64,000 nucleotides of DNA, from contig OZ241340.1 of NCBI GenBank assembly GCA_965199975.1, positions 2,480,001 to 2,544,000 on the forward strand, read 5' to 3'. The stretch is from JASLDZ01 sp965199975 (GTDB lineage Bacteria > Pseudomonadota > Alphaproteobacteria > Caulobacterales > Caulobacteraceae). Below the pieces are notes generated by a model. It ran no database searches, was not told the DNA's origin, and saw only the letters and a list, made by a program, of their open reading frames with translations. Positions 15,877 through 24,186 of the stretch are shown here, piece after piece. The position numbers and the translations under genes are program-made. Numbering within the stretch: position 1 is the first letter of the stretch; every line of letters starts with the position of its first letter.

Positions 15877-16623
15877 CTATCTCTTCGGCATCCATTCGAC
15901 AATCACTACACTAACGTTGTCGGGGGCGCCTGCGTGAAGCGTCTTGTCAACGAGGGCTTCAGCAGCGAGAGAGGGCGAGGAGAGTTTGAGGAGCTGCGTG
16001 ATCTCCGCATCGGTGAGACAGCCGGTCAGCCCGTCCGAGCACAGCAGGAAAAGGTCGCCGATCTCTACGGGGAAGAAGCGTCGATCCAGATCGAGGCGAG
16101 CCTCGGCCCCGACGGCGCGGGTGACCACATTCGCGTCCGGATGCACGCCGCGCTGGTCTTCGCCAATCACGCCGGTCTCAACCAGGTCCTGCACCACGCT
16201 GTGGTCACGGGAGATCCGGGTCAGCACTGCGCCGCGGAGCAGATAGGCGCGGCTGTCGCCCGCCCAAACGCAAGCAGCGTGCCCTTCATGCAAAAGCAGC
16301 GCCACCAGCGTCGCACCGCTGGCGCCGCCCTTGAGAGCACGCTCGTTGTAGAGTTCTGCGTTGACCTGCGTGGCGCGGCGCTCGAGTTCGGCCAACCTGG
16401 CGTAGCCGTTCGCCCGCGCGTCCGAGGGCGCTTCGAGTGCGGCGAGCAGGCGCTCCGCGGCCTCCCCGCCGTCGCGGTGACCGCCCATGCCGTCCGCCAC
16501 CGCCCAGAGGCCCCGATCGGGCCGCTCGAGCACACGGTCTTCGTTGCGGGTGCGGCGGCTGCCTGGGTGGCTGCGTGAAACGGACGTGACGACCGCGGCT
16601 GCGTTGGCGACTTGGGACGTCAC
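15877..16623 (-). CDS. PP2C-family Ser/Thr protein phosphatase (PppA/Stp type)
   Basis: 248 residues. GTG 16623 overlaps the FHA gene's stop (GTGA). PP2C metal-binding motifs are present: RTRNEDRV, GLWAVADGMGGHRDGG, SGATLVALL, CVWAGDSRAYLLR, SRDHSVVQ, LLCSDGLTG and the C-terminal GAPDNVSVVIV. It is cytoplasmic with no membrane segment. It should dephosphorylate targets of the adjacent kinase, as PppA does in the type VI secretion threonine-phosphorylation pathway and as Stp1 does in Gram-positives. No secretion structural genes are in the window, so the regulated process is unknown. Confidence 0.9.
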   Translation of the reverse strand: MTSQVANAAAVVTSVSRSHPGSRRTRNEDRVLERPDRGLWAVADGMGGHRDGGEAAERLLAALEAPSDARANGYARLAELERRATQVNAELYNERALKGGASGATLVALLLHEGHAACVWAGDSRAYLLRGAVLTRISRDHSVVQDLVETGVIGEDQRGVHPDANVVTRAVGAEARLDLDRRFFPVEIGDLFLLCSDGLTGCLTDAEITQLLKLSSPSLAAEALVDKTLHAGAPDNVSVVIVEWMPKR

Positions 16624-17612
16624 GCGGCCTCGACGGCGTTGGACGCGCGCTCGTATCCCTGCCCGAAAGCGCCCTGCAGGGTCGCATCTGGCGCGCCGCT
16701 TCCGCCCGATAGGCGCGCGTGGCGCTTGGTGAGCATGTCCAGGGCGACCGCGGCGCGTCCACGCAGAAGCGATGCATTCGCCCGCGCCTCCGTGTCGATG
16801 CCGGCGGGATCGAGTTCGGAGGTCACGCGATCCACCGCGGCCTGCGCGCCCCCGACGAGCCCGGCCATATGGCGCGACAGGTCGGCGAACGAGGCGCGCA
16901 CGGCTGCAGCGTCGGCTAGGAAGGCGGCCTCGCGCCCACACAGGAGATCCTCAGCCAGCTTACGCGACGGCGCCCATTTGAAGGGGTTGTTGTCTCGGGC
17001 GGAGATGGTGGTGCTCTTCAACTGATGCGTGCGCTTCACCTGCTCGCGGTCGGCCATCAGCGCCGCCAGCCCGAGCACCGTCTGACGGTAGATAGCACCT
17101 ACACGCTGCATCAACTCGGCAGGATCCTCCGAAGAGAGCGCAGAGGCGTCGAGACGCGCGCCTTGGCAGAAGGCCTCGATCAGCGAGGCGTCGCGGTGCG
17201 CCGATGCGCCAGGTCCCTCCGCCCACTCGGACGCCACCGGCGTGGGTCCGCTCCAGCTGGGTGTTAGTAAGGTCGTGGCTGCAGCATCCATCTCGGCGTC
17301 GTCGACCTGCTCGACCAGGATGCTCAGCGTCCCAAGCCAGAAGCTCTCGCCAGCCTTCAACTCCAAGGGCGCATCCTGCGGCGCGCGCGCACCGTCTCTC
17401 AGGAACACGCCGTTGGTGCTCTTGTCGTAGAGCAGGAGTCGGCCCCCCTCGACGCTGAGCACGCAGTGCAAGCGCGAGAGCGTCGCGTCCGGATCGTGGA
17501 GCGGCCAATCGGCTGAGGGGTCGCGTCCAATGCCGACGCGCCCATCTGCGATGAGCCTCGCGTCGACCTGCTCGAAGGGGCGGTCCCGGTGGAAAAGGCG
17601 GCAGATGTACAT
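16620..17612 (-). CDS. FHA-domain protein of kinase/phosphatase operon
   Basis: 330 residues. The N-terminal about 105 residues are an FHA phosphothreonine-binding domain: VGIGRDPSADWPL, LSRLHCVL and STNGVFL are the GR, SxxH and NG motifs. The C-terminal part (IEAFCQGARLD ... NNPFKWAPS ... DLLCGREAAFL) resembles the domain found in type-VI-associated FHA proteins (TagH/ImpI). The gene lies 12 bases after the kinase and overlaps the phosphatase. It is the probable phospho-substrate or adaptor of the module. The C-terminal domain with no T6SS genes nearby is odd. Confidence 0.85.
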   Translation of the reverse strand: MYICRLFHRDRPFEQVDARLIADGRVGIGRDPSADWPLHDPDATLSRLHCVLSVEGGRLLLYDKSTNGVFLRDGARAPQDAPLELKAGESFWLGTLSILVEQVDDAEMDAAATTLLTPSWSGPTPVASEWAEGPGASAHRDASLIEAFCQGARLDASALSSEDPAELMQRVGAIYRQTVLGLAALMADREQVKRTHQLKSTTISARDNNPFKWAPSRKLAEDLLCGREAAFLADAAAVRASFADLSRHMAGLVGGAQAAVDRVTSELDPAGIDTEARANASLLRGRAAVALDMLTKRHARLSGGSGAPDATLQGAFGQGYERASNAVEAA

Positions 17613-17624
17613 GATGCGAGGCGC

Positions 17625-19373
17625 TTAGCTTGCGCGCCGCCAAGCGGCGTCGAACGGCGTGCCGGCGGCGTCGATGCTGGGGATCGCCGGCTGGGCCGCA
17701 GGCGTCGCGATGTGAGTCGCCTCCACCGCGCGCGGGCCGCCGGACGGGCGTTCGGCCGCAGCCAGGCGCTCTCCCATCGACATGGCGAGCATGTTGAAGC
17801 CGTCGAACAGCTCGCCGAATTCGTCGCGGCGATTGTGCGAGATGCGGAAATCCAGGTCGCCCATCGCGGCGTCGCGCAGGCCCGCCTTGAGCCGTCGCAT
17901 GGGGCTCTCGAGAAGCTTGGCCATCGTAAAGCTCAGTGTGGCGACCACCAGCAGGACCACAGCCCCAAAGGCCAGCATCCAGTTGCGAGAGGTCGCAGCG
18001 GCCGCCTGCAGGTCACCCTTGCCGATGCTGACCTCGATGAGCCCGAAGCGTTTCCCGGCGTAAACGATGGGATGAACGAAGCGGAATCCGGGTCGCCCGT
18101 CATCCAGCCTCACGTCCGTCACGGTGACATCGGAGGTGCGCTGCACCACCGATTCCCGACTCGGCGGATGGTATCGCGTGCCGAGCATCCTGGGGTCGCT
18201 CGCGCCACGGATCACGCCGTCGGCGTCGACCATCGTCATCCAGCGGACCGACTGATCCGTGGCGGCTGCGGCGATGAAAGCCTGGATGGGGGTCCAGTCC
18301 CGCTCCTCCGGTGAAGCGGCCGCGTTCTCCACCGAGGGCAGGGCGGCGTTCGATGCGACGAAGGCGGCGATCGAGGAGCCTGACGACAGGGTCATGCGCT
18401 CCATCGCCCGGTATTGAGCGCCCGTCACGGCGGAGATGCCGATGGCGAGCGCCAGCGCCGTCACCGCCACCATCGCCAGGGTGAGACGCACCTGAAGCGG
18501 GAGGTAGTGCCCGCGCGCGGCGTCTTCGGCGCGCACGGCGTCGAAGGCCCGCGCCTCTCGAGCAACCGCCCGGCCCAGCTCCGCCCCATCGGTGAAGCGT
18601 CGCTCCGGCCGCTTCGCCAGAAGCTTCTCCACGATGAAGCGCAGCCCGCCAGCGCAACGGGGCGCGTGGCTGACGATCGGTTCCGGATCCTTCTGCGTGA
18701 TCTGCAGCGCCAGCGTAGCCGCGCTCATACCCGAGAAGGCCGGCGTGCCCGTGATCGCCTCGTAAAGCACAGCCCCTACGGAGAAGAGGTCCGAACGGCC
18801 ATCCAAGGCGTGCCCGAGCGCCTGTTCGGGGCTCATATATCGCGGCGTTCCGATCACTTGGCCGACCTGGGTGCGCTCGTGGTCGGCGCTGAGCGCGGCG
18901 CCGTCGGCGATACGGGCGATGCCGAAGTCCAGGATCTTGATGGAACGCCCGTTGCGGCCGAGCATGATGTTGGACGGCTTTATATCGCGGTGGATCACGC
19001 CCGAGAGATGCGCGTAGCTCAACGCGCCGGCCAGCTGACCCGCGATCGCCAGGACGCGCTCATCCGACAGTTTGGCGTCCGCCTTGAGCGCCTCGTCGAG
19101 CGGCACGCCATCGAGCAGTTCCATGGCGATGTAGGCGCGCCCGTCGGCCTCGCCCACGTCGTAGATTGTGACGATGTTCGGATGCGTCAGCGCGCCCGCC
19201 GCCTTGGCCTCGCGCAGGAAGCGCGAGGTGTAGGCTGGATTGCTCTGAAACTCCGGCTTGAGGAGCTTGATAGCAAGCACGCGGTCGATCGAAGGATCAT
19301 GGGCGGACCAGACCTCCGCCATGGCGCCTTCGCCGATCCGCGCCTTGAGCTCGTAGCGACCAACGTAGCGCAT
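17625..19373 (-). CDS. Transmembrane Ser/Thr protein kinase (PpkA-like) with sensor and HAMP regions
   Basis: 582 residues. Residues 1-275 form a Hanks kinase domain with all key motifs: GEGAMAEVW P-loop, Lys36 in AIKLLK, HRDIKPSN catalytic loop, DFGIARI and GTPRYMSPEQ. A first membrane helix (LTLAMVAVTALALAIGISAV) is followed by an extracytoplasmic region of about 150 residues with CACHE-like features (MTMVDADGVIRGASDP). A second helix then leads into a HAMP-like stretch (MRRLKAGLRDAAMGDLDFRI ... EFGELFDGFN). This receptor layout suggests kinase activity is tuned by a periplasmic cue. It heads an operon with the FHA and PP2C genes. Confidence 0.92.
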   Translation of the reverse strand: MRYVGRYELKARIGEGAMAEVWSAHDPSIDRVLAIKLLKPEFQSNPAYTSRFLREAKAAGALTHPNIVTIYDVGEADGRAYIAMELLDGVPLDEALKADAKLSDERVLAIAGQLAGALSYAHLSGVIHRDIKPSNIMLGRNGRSIKILDFGIARIADGAALSADHERTQVGQVIGTPRYMSPEQALGHALDGRSDLFSVGAVLYEAITGTPAFSGMSAATLALQITQKDPEPIVSHAPRCAGGLRFIVEKLLAKRPERRFTDGAELGRAVAREARAFDAVRAEDAARGHYLPLQVRLTLAMVAVTALALAIGISAVTGAQYRAMERMTLSSGSSIAAFVASNAALPSVENAAASPEERDWTPIQAFIAAAATDQSVRWMTMVDADGVIRGASDPRMLGTRYHPPSRESVVQRTSDVTVTDVRLDDGRPGFRFVHPIVYAGKRFGLIEVSIGKGDLQAAAATSRNWMLAFGAVVLLVVATLSFTMAKLLESPMRRLKAGLRDAAMGDLDFRISHNRRDEFGELFDGFNMLAMSMGERLAAAERPSGGPRAVEATHIATPAAQPAIPSIDAAGTPFDAAWRRAS

Positions 19374-19492
19374 TCGGCGGCTGTCCTGTCCGTCCGCCGT
19401 CTTCCCGCATCGGGTGATCGGCGAAACGGCTCGAATGTACGGAGCTCGTCCTAGCGCGCATCAGTTAAAAGCTCGTTCCCTGGCCGAGATCT

Positions 19493-19963
19493 TCAATGCG
19501 GTCGGTGCACGACTCGACTGATGCGCTCGGCGCGTTCGAGGTCGCGCCGGATCACCGCATTGCCGGGGTCGAGGCGGCTGGCCTGGCTGAGCAGCGCCAC
19601 CGCCTTGGCCACCTGCCCCCGGTTCAGCTCCTCGAGCCCGCGTGCGCGCAGCCGCGCGGCCGACGCGGGATCAAGCGTCTGAGCCGGCGCAATATTGGGG
19701 TTCGGAGCGTGCGCCGGTCTGACCGGTTCGGGATGGCGCGCGGGCTCAGCGACGCGGGCGCGCGGCGCCGGTTCGCGATGAGCCGCCGGCGGGGGCTCCG
19801 GATTGGCGATAGGCGCCATGGTGACGAGGGGTGCGGCGGCGGCGGCGGCTTCAGGCTCGACGGCTGGAGGCGCGTGTGCGCCCGCGCAGGCCGTGAGCCC
19901 GAGGAGGGCGGCGGCGGCGGCGGCTTGCGCGACGGCGCGGCGACTGGCGGGGGTAGGCTTCAT
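19493..19963 (-). CDS. Lipoprotein with C-terminal TPR-like repeat
   Basis: 156 residues. The start overlaps the upstream EAL gene (ATGA at 19960-19963). The signal peptide ends in the lipobox LTAC, giving an acylated Cys. A long Pro/Ala/Glu-rich linker follows. The last about 50 residues form a TPR-like helical pair (GLEELNRGQVAKAVALLSQA, SRLDPGNAVIRRDLERAERI). It is probably anchored in the outer membrane, where the TPR segment could bind a partner. Translational coupling with an EAL protein suggests they serve the same process. No specific family is recognised. Confidence 0.75.
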   Translation of the reverse strand: MKPTPASRRAVAQAAAAAALLGLTACAGAHAPPAVEPEAAAAAAPLVTMAPIANPEPPPAAHREPAPRARVAEPARHPEPVRPAHAPNPNIAPAQTLDPASAARLRARGLEELNRGQVAKAVALLSQASRLDPGNAVIRRDLERAERISRVVHRPH

Positions 19964-21531
19964 GCGAGCGATGGACTCCTGGCGAGAGTGGCCGCAACGG
20001 CACGCCAAGACGAGCTGCGTGCGAAGTCGAGGAAGGCGTCGGGGCCGAGCGGGCGTGAGAAGTGGAAACCTTGGAAGACGCGGCAGCCGAGGTTCCTAAG
20101 CGCGTCCACTTCCGCCTGGGTCTCAACACCTTCGGCGAGCACGGTCAGGTCGAGGCCGCGGCCAAGCTCGAGAAGCGCCTTGCAGATCGCGCGGCTGCCG
20201 CGGCGCGTGTCCACGTCGGTCACGAACTCGCGATCGATCTTCAGCTTGGTGAAGGGCAGGTTCTTCAGATAGCTGAGGCTGGAATAGCCTGCGCCAAAAT
20301 CGTCGATGGCCAGTCCGAGGCCCTTGGCGCGCAACCGCGTGAACAAGGCCTTGGTCCGCTCTGCATCCGCCATGGCGGCCGTCTCGGTCAGTTCCAACTC
20401 GATGGCGCGGGTGGGCAGTCCGTGACGTCTGAGAGTACGGTCGATCTTAGCCTCGAGATCGGGATCGCCAACTTGGCTGGCCGAGAGGTTCACCGCCATC
20501 CGCAGGTCGACCAGACCCTCGGCGCGCCAGCGTGCGGCCTCGCGGCAAGCGGCGTTCAGCACCCACAGGCCGTAGCGGTCGCTCAGGCCCAGGCGTTCGA
20601 CCACGGGAATGAAACGCGCCGGCGACACAGAGCCGAAGCCCGGGTGGCTCCACCGAAGCAGCGCCTCCGCCCCCACCAGGTGGCCGGCGGCCGTATCGAC
20701 AACGGGCTGAAAGACGATGGAGAGCTGCTCGCGTTCGATGGCGCGCGCCAATTCCTGCTCCAGCGCAAACCGCTCGCGATCCTCGTTGAGGTCGCCCGCT
20801 CCGCGGCGAGCGCGATCGGGCATGACGCCCGGGAGGTCGGCGGTGGCCCGCGCGAGGAGCCGCTCGGCGCTCGCGCCACCATCGGGTGAGGTGGCGGCGG
20901 CATGGCCGATCGTCGGGGTGAGCGGCCCAGCCCCAAGCGGCAGCTGCTGGTCGGCGACGTAGACCAGAGCGGCGAAAGCCTCGGGTGCGTCGCTCGACTG
21001 CAGCCAGACCGCAAAGGTCGCACGATCGACCTGGACCAGGAGATGACGCTCGCCGACAGCTCGGGTGAGCCGCTCGCCGAACAGCGCCAGCGCTTCGCGC
21101 GCCGCCCCCTCGTCGAAGGCCAGCATCTGGTCGAAGTCGCAGAGGTGAAGCAACCCCAAGAGGCCCTGCGCGCCGCCGGCCAGATCGGAGTCTATCGCCG
21201 CCAGCAGGTGCTCGCGAGTGGGAAGGCGCGTGATCGGGTTGGTCTGCGCTGAGCGGTGCTTCAGCTCCAGGAGCCTCGTCGCGGCGGCATCGACGATTTC
21301 GGTCGCGCTCCGAACGCGCGTCTTCTCCTCAAGCTCGAGCGCGGTGACGAGAGGCCGGAGGAGGCGAGCAAATCGAGCCTGGACGACGACAATGACGGCC
21401 AACGCGACGGCGACGAGCATGACAGGGGTCGCGATCCAGAGCGCGCGCGTCGCGTACGCAATCGCTGCAAGCAGCGCCAAGCCTGCGGTCGCACCCGCGC
21501 TGAGCGCCTGTCTGCAGGCGGTGTTGGTCAT
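19960..21531 (-). CDS. Membrane EAL-domain c-di-GMP phosphodiesterase with degenerate GGDEF
   Basis: About 523 residues. Two N-terminal helices (around AGATAGLALLAAIAYA and PVMLVAVALAVIVVV) precede a GGDEF-like domain whose active loop is lost (the position of GGDEF reads DRATF), so cyclase activity is unlikely. The EAL domain keeps EALLRW, NLSAS, ELTETAAM, DDFGAGYSS, LKIDREF, AEGVET and FQGFHFSRP, all residues needed for Mg2+ binding and hydrolysis. It therefore probably lowers c-di-GMP. ATG 21531 was chosen because it directly precedes the first helix; an upstream ATG at 21657 would add 42 unlikely residues. It is coupled to a lipoprotein gene. Confidence 0.88.
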   Translation of the reverse strand: MTNTACRQALSAGATAGLALLAAIAYATRALWIATPVMLVAVALAVIVVVQARFARLLRPLVTALELEEKTRVRSATEIVDAAATRLLELKHRSAQTNPITRLPTREHLLAAIDSDLAGGAQGLLGLLHLCDFDQMLAFDEGAAREALALFGERLTRAVGERHLLVQVDRATFAVWLQSSDAPEAFAALVYVADQQLPLGAGPLTPTIGHAAATSPDGGASAERLLARATADLPGVMPDRARRGAGDLNEDRERFALEQELARAIEREQLSIVFQPVVDTAAGHLVGAEALLRWSHPGFGSVSPARFIPVVERLGLSDRYGLWVLNAACREAARWRAEGLVDLRMAVNLSASQVGDPDLEAKIDRTLRRHGLPTRAIELELTETAAMADAERTKALFTRLRAKGLGLAIDDFGAGYSSLSYLKNLPFTKLKIDREFVTDVDTRRGSRAICKALLELGRGLDLTVLAEGVETQAEVDALRNLGCRVFQGFHFSRPLGPDAFLDFARSSSWRAVAATLARSPSLA

Positions 21532-21782
21532 GATTGAAGAGGTGGAGATCGATCCGCCCTCGCCTAGGCCCAAGCCTGCGTAACTAGAACGGCTTAAGGC
21601 TTTGTGCTTCCGTGGGCGCAGTGCAGATACACCGGACTTCGTAAGCCAGGGTTTCACACGTTGTTCGACGTTGACGTCTCGCCCGGTCGCTGAGACGGCG
21701 TATGGCCATGCAAGGCAGGATCAGAGGCGGGCCGGGCGCCACCAGTCCAGCCGCGACGTGTCCCGCTGAGGCGCAACTGCGC

Positions 21783-22260
21783 CTACACGTCTCGCTGTCG
21801 CCTCGCCCCTGCGTGGCGACGCCGTAGGAGCGCAGCCCATCGGTGGCGATGGCCAGAGGCAAGCCGTGACGTTTCAATGGCTTTCTTGGTGAACTTGAAC
21901 GCCGCCGCCTTGTCCCTTCCTTGCTGACGAGGGGGCTCCAGCACCTCGCTCTCGTGGTCGACGGCCCGCCTGGAGGTAGCGCATCTCCCCGTGAGGCGGA
22001 CGTAGACATCGCCGCAGCGCCATCGCCAATGGATATGCTGGCGCATGCGGTTGAGGCGCATGCGCCGGATCTCGACGGTGAACGTGGGCGCGAAGCGGGT
22101 GCACCACAGTCTCACCGCCTCATGGCAGCGTTCTATCCAGTGCTCGTGCAGCAGGTCCTTCGACGTTCCTTAACGACAGCGGATCGCGGACGTACATCCT
22201 CACCACGAGGCGAACCACCTCGGGCGAGCTGTCGAGCCAGCGGAACGAATCGTCGACGGT
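21783..22260 (-). pseudogene. IS6-family transposase, decayed copy with several frameshifts
   Basis: Minus-strand fragments in three frames reassemble an IS6-type transposase: DSFRWLDSSPEVVRLVVRMY, RDPLSLRNVE, then AVRLWCTRFAPTFTVEIRRM and HIHWRW, then RRAVDHESEVLE and GRDKAAAFKF, and finally KRHGLPLAIATDGLRSYG. At least three shifts and no intact catalytic end show long decay. It is related in sequence to the remnant at 11.4-11.8 kb and lies in the same orientation. Bases 21532-21782 and 22261-22430 show no other supported feature. Confidence 0.75.
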
Positions 22261-22430
22261 AGAGAAGCTGTAGAACACCCGTCGCGGCGGAAACGCGCCT
22301 CGGCAAGCTCACTGGTGAACACGGAAATCCGCCCCGCCGCTGACGCTGCAGCCGGGAACTGGCCCTTATAGTTGGCATATTTCACGCGTTTAGACTTGAA
22401 GACACCACAGCCCTCAACCAATACTATGGG

Positions 22431-22520
22431 TGGCGGTGACGGTGGGATTCGAACCCACGATACCCTTTCGGGTATGACGATTTAGCAAACCGTTGCCTTC
22501 AGCCTCTCGGCCACGTCACC
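22431..22520 (-). tRNA. tRNA-Ser (anticodon GCU)
   Basis: On the minus strand the sequence folds as a class II tRNA: acceptor GGTGACG pairs with CGTCACC followed by G and an encoded CCA (22431-22433). The anticodon GCT lies at 22484-22486 in the loop TTGCTAA. A long variable arm (CATACCCGAAAGGGTATCG) and the T-loop GGTTCGAATCC are intact. It is read divergently from the holdfast operon. Decayed transposase sequence lies about 170 bases beyond its 3' end. Confidence 0.95.
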
Positions 22521-22707
22521 CCCGGCCGGCGCCTGGGGGCCGGGCGGCGGGGTGTGCATACCGCCTGGGGCCTTCACGTCAACGCGATTTTGGACGCGGC
22601 CGCGCCGCGATGTTAACGGAGCGCTCAGCGCGGGCGCGCAAACTGGCGGCTCGCCGGAGCCGTGCGTGGCCGCCATCCAACAGCCTGTCGAGGCGACGCC
22701 CCCGCCC

Positions 22708-24171
22708 ATGACGGGGGCCCAGAGCCGCGGCCCCTTCCGGCCGGCGCGGCTCGCCCCGGTGCGCGAGCGCCTCAGCGGGGCGCTGCTCGCGCGGCGCTAT
22801 CGGCTGGCCGACCGGCTGGTGCTGGCGGCGGCGGGCGCGGTGCATCTAGGCGCGCTCGCGCCGGCGGACTTCCTGGCGCGCCCGCTGGCGCAGGCCCTGC
22901 CCGTGGGCGCGGCGACGCTGGCCGCGGCCGTCTCGCTCGTCGCGGCCGGATCCTACGAGCTCGCCCCGCGCGAGCACCCTTTGGCCGCGGGCCTGCGCGT
23001 GGTCGCCTCCACCGCCATCGGCGCAGCGGTGATGGTGTTCGCCATCCTCCTGGAGCTCTTCCTGGGCGGACAGGCGCGGCCGAGGGAGGCGCTGCGTTGG
23101 GCGGCGCTGACCACGCCCGCCCTCCTCGTGGTGCACGGCTTGGTGTGGCTGACGATCAGGCGCTGGCGCGCGGAGGGGCGGCTCACCCCCAATGTCGTCG
23201 TGGTGGGCGCCACGCGCAACGCCTCGCGTCTCATCGAGGCCGCGCTGAAGACGCGCGACGTCAACGTGCTGGGGGTGTTCGACGACCGGCTCGCGCGCGC
23301 GCCTTCGGACCTGCACGGCGTGCCGGTGCTGGGCGACACCCATGCGCTGATCGAGCACCCCGTGCTGCCCTATGTGGACCGCATCGTCATCACCGTCAGC
23401 GCCGCGGCGCAGGAGCGGGTGCGTGCGCTGATCGACCGGCTGAAAGTGGCGCCCAATCCGATCACCCTCTTCCTTGACGTGGACGGCGAGCGTGAGCAGG
23501 CGCAGACCCTCTCGCGCCTGACCGACCAGCCCTTGGCGCAGGTCTCGGGTCGGCGCGAGGACGAGAGCCGCGCCTCGGCCAAGCGGCTGCAGGATGTGGT
23601 GGTCTCCGGGCTCGGTCTGATCGTCGCCTTGCCCGTCATGGCGGTGATCGCCGTGGCGGTGAAGCTCGACAGCCGTGGGCCGCTGCTGTTCCGCCAGCGC
23701 CGCTACGGCTTCAACAACGAGCCCATCACCGTGCTCAAGTTCCGCACCATGCGCGCGGAGGCCGCCGATCCGGACTCGGTGCGCCAGGTGCAGGCGGCCG
23801 ACCCGCGCGTCACCCGCGTCGGCCGCTTCCTGCGCAGGACGAGCCTGGACGAGCTGCCGCAGCTGTTCAACGTGTGGGCGGGCGAGATGTCGATGGTGGG
23901 CCCGCGCCCCCACGCCATCGGCATGCGCACCGCGGGTGAAGAGAGCAGCCGGCTGGTCGCCGAATACGCCTGGCGCCACCGCATGAAGCCCGGCCTCACC
24001 GGCTGGGCGCAGATCAACGGCTCGCGCGGCCCGGTGGACACCGAAGAGGCGGTGCGCAAGCGCGTGGCGCTGGACCTCGACTACATCGAGCGCCAGTCGC
24101 TGACGCTCGACCTCTACGTCATGCTCATGACCGTGCCGCGCCTGCTGGGCGACGGCGCGGCCGTGCGTTGA
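22708..24171 (+). CDS. hfsE: Polyprenyl-phosphate hexose-1-phosphate transferase, HfsE type
   Basis: About 487 residues with the architecture of WcaJ/HfsE initiating transferases: N-terminal helices, a central CoA-binding-like domain (NVVVVGATRNASRLIEAAL) and a C-terminal bacterial sugar transferase domain. The latter has LKFRTMR, RRTSLDELPQLFNVWAGEMS, MVGPRP and KPGLTGWAQING. It loads the first sugar phosphate onto undecaprenyl phosphate for holdfast polysaccharide. ATG 22708 was chosen; an in-frame ATG at 22552 overlies the region near the tRNA and is unlikely. It is followed after 15 bases by the flippase gene, as in the Caulobacter hfsEFGH cluster. Confidence 0.88.
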   Translation: MTGAQSRGPFRPARLAPVRERLSGALLARRYRLADRLVLAAAGAVHLGALAPADFLARPLAQALPVGAATLAAAVSLVAAGSYELAPREHPLAAGLRVVASTAIGAAVMVFAILLELFLGGQARPREALRWAALTTPALLVVHGLVWLTIRRWRAEGRLTPNVVVVGATRNASRLIEAALKTRDVNVLGVFDDRLARAPSDLHGVPVLGDTHALIEHPVLPYVDRIVITVSAAAQERVRALIDRLKVAPNPITLFLDVDGEREQAQTLSRLTDQPLAQVSGRREDESRASAKRLQDVVVSGLGLIVALPVMAVIAVAVKLDSRGPLLFRQRRYGFNNEPITVLKFRTMRAEAADPDSVRQVQAADPRVTRVGRFLRRTSLDELPQLFNVWAGEMSMVGPRPHAIGMRTAGEESSRLVAEYAWRHRMKPGLTGWAQINGSRGPVDTEEAVRKRVALDLDYIERQSLTLDLYVMLMTVPRLLGDGAAVR

Positions 24172-24186
24172 GCGGAGCCCCGGCGC

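Noticed and set aside
22552..22707. Longer N-terminus for the HfsE-type transferase from ATG 22552
   Set aside because: The extra 52 residues are Arg/Pro/Ser-rich and not family-like, and they would begin 32 bases from the tRNA-Ser gene, leaving almost no promoter.
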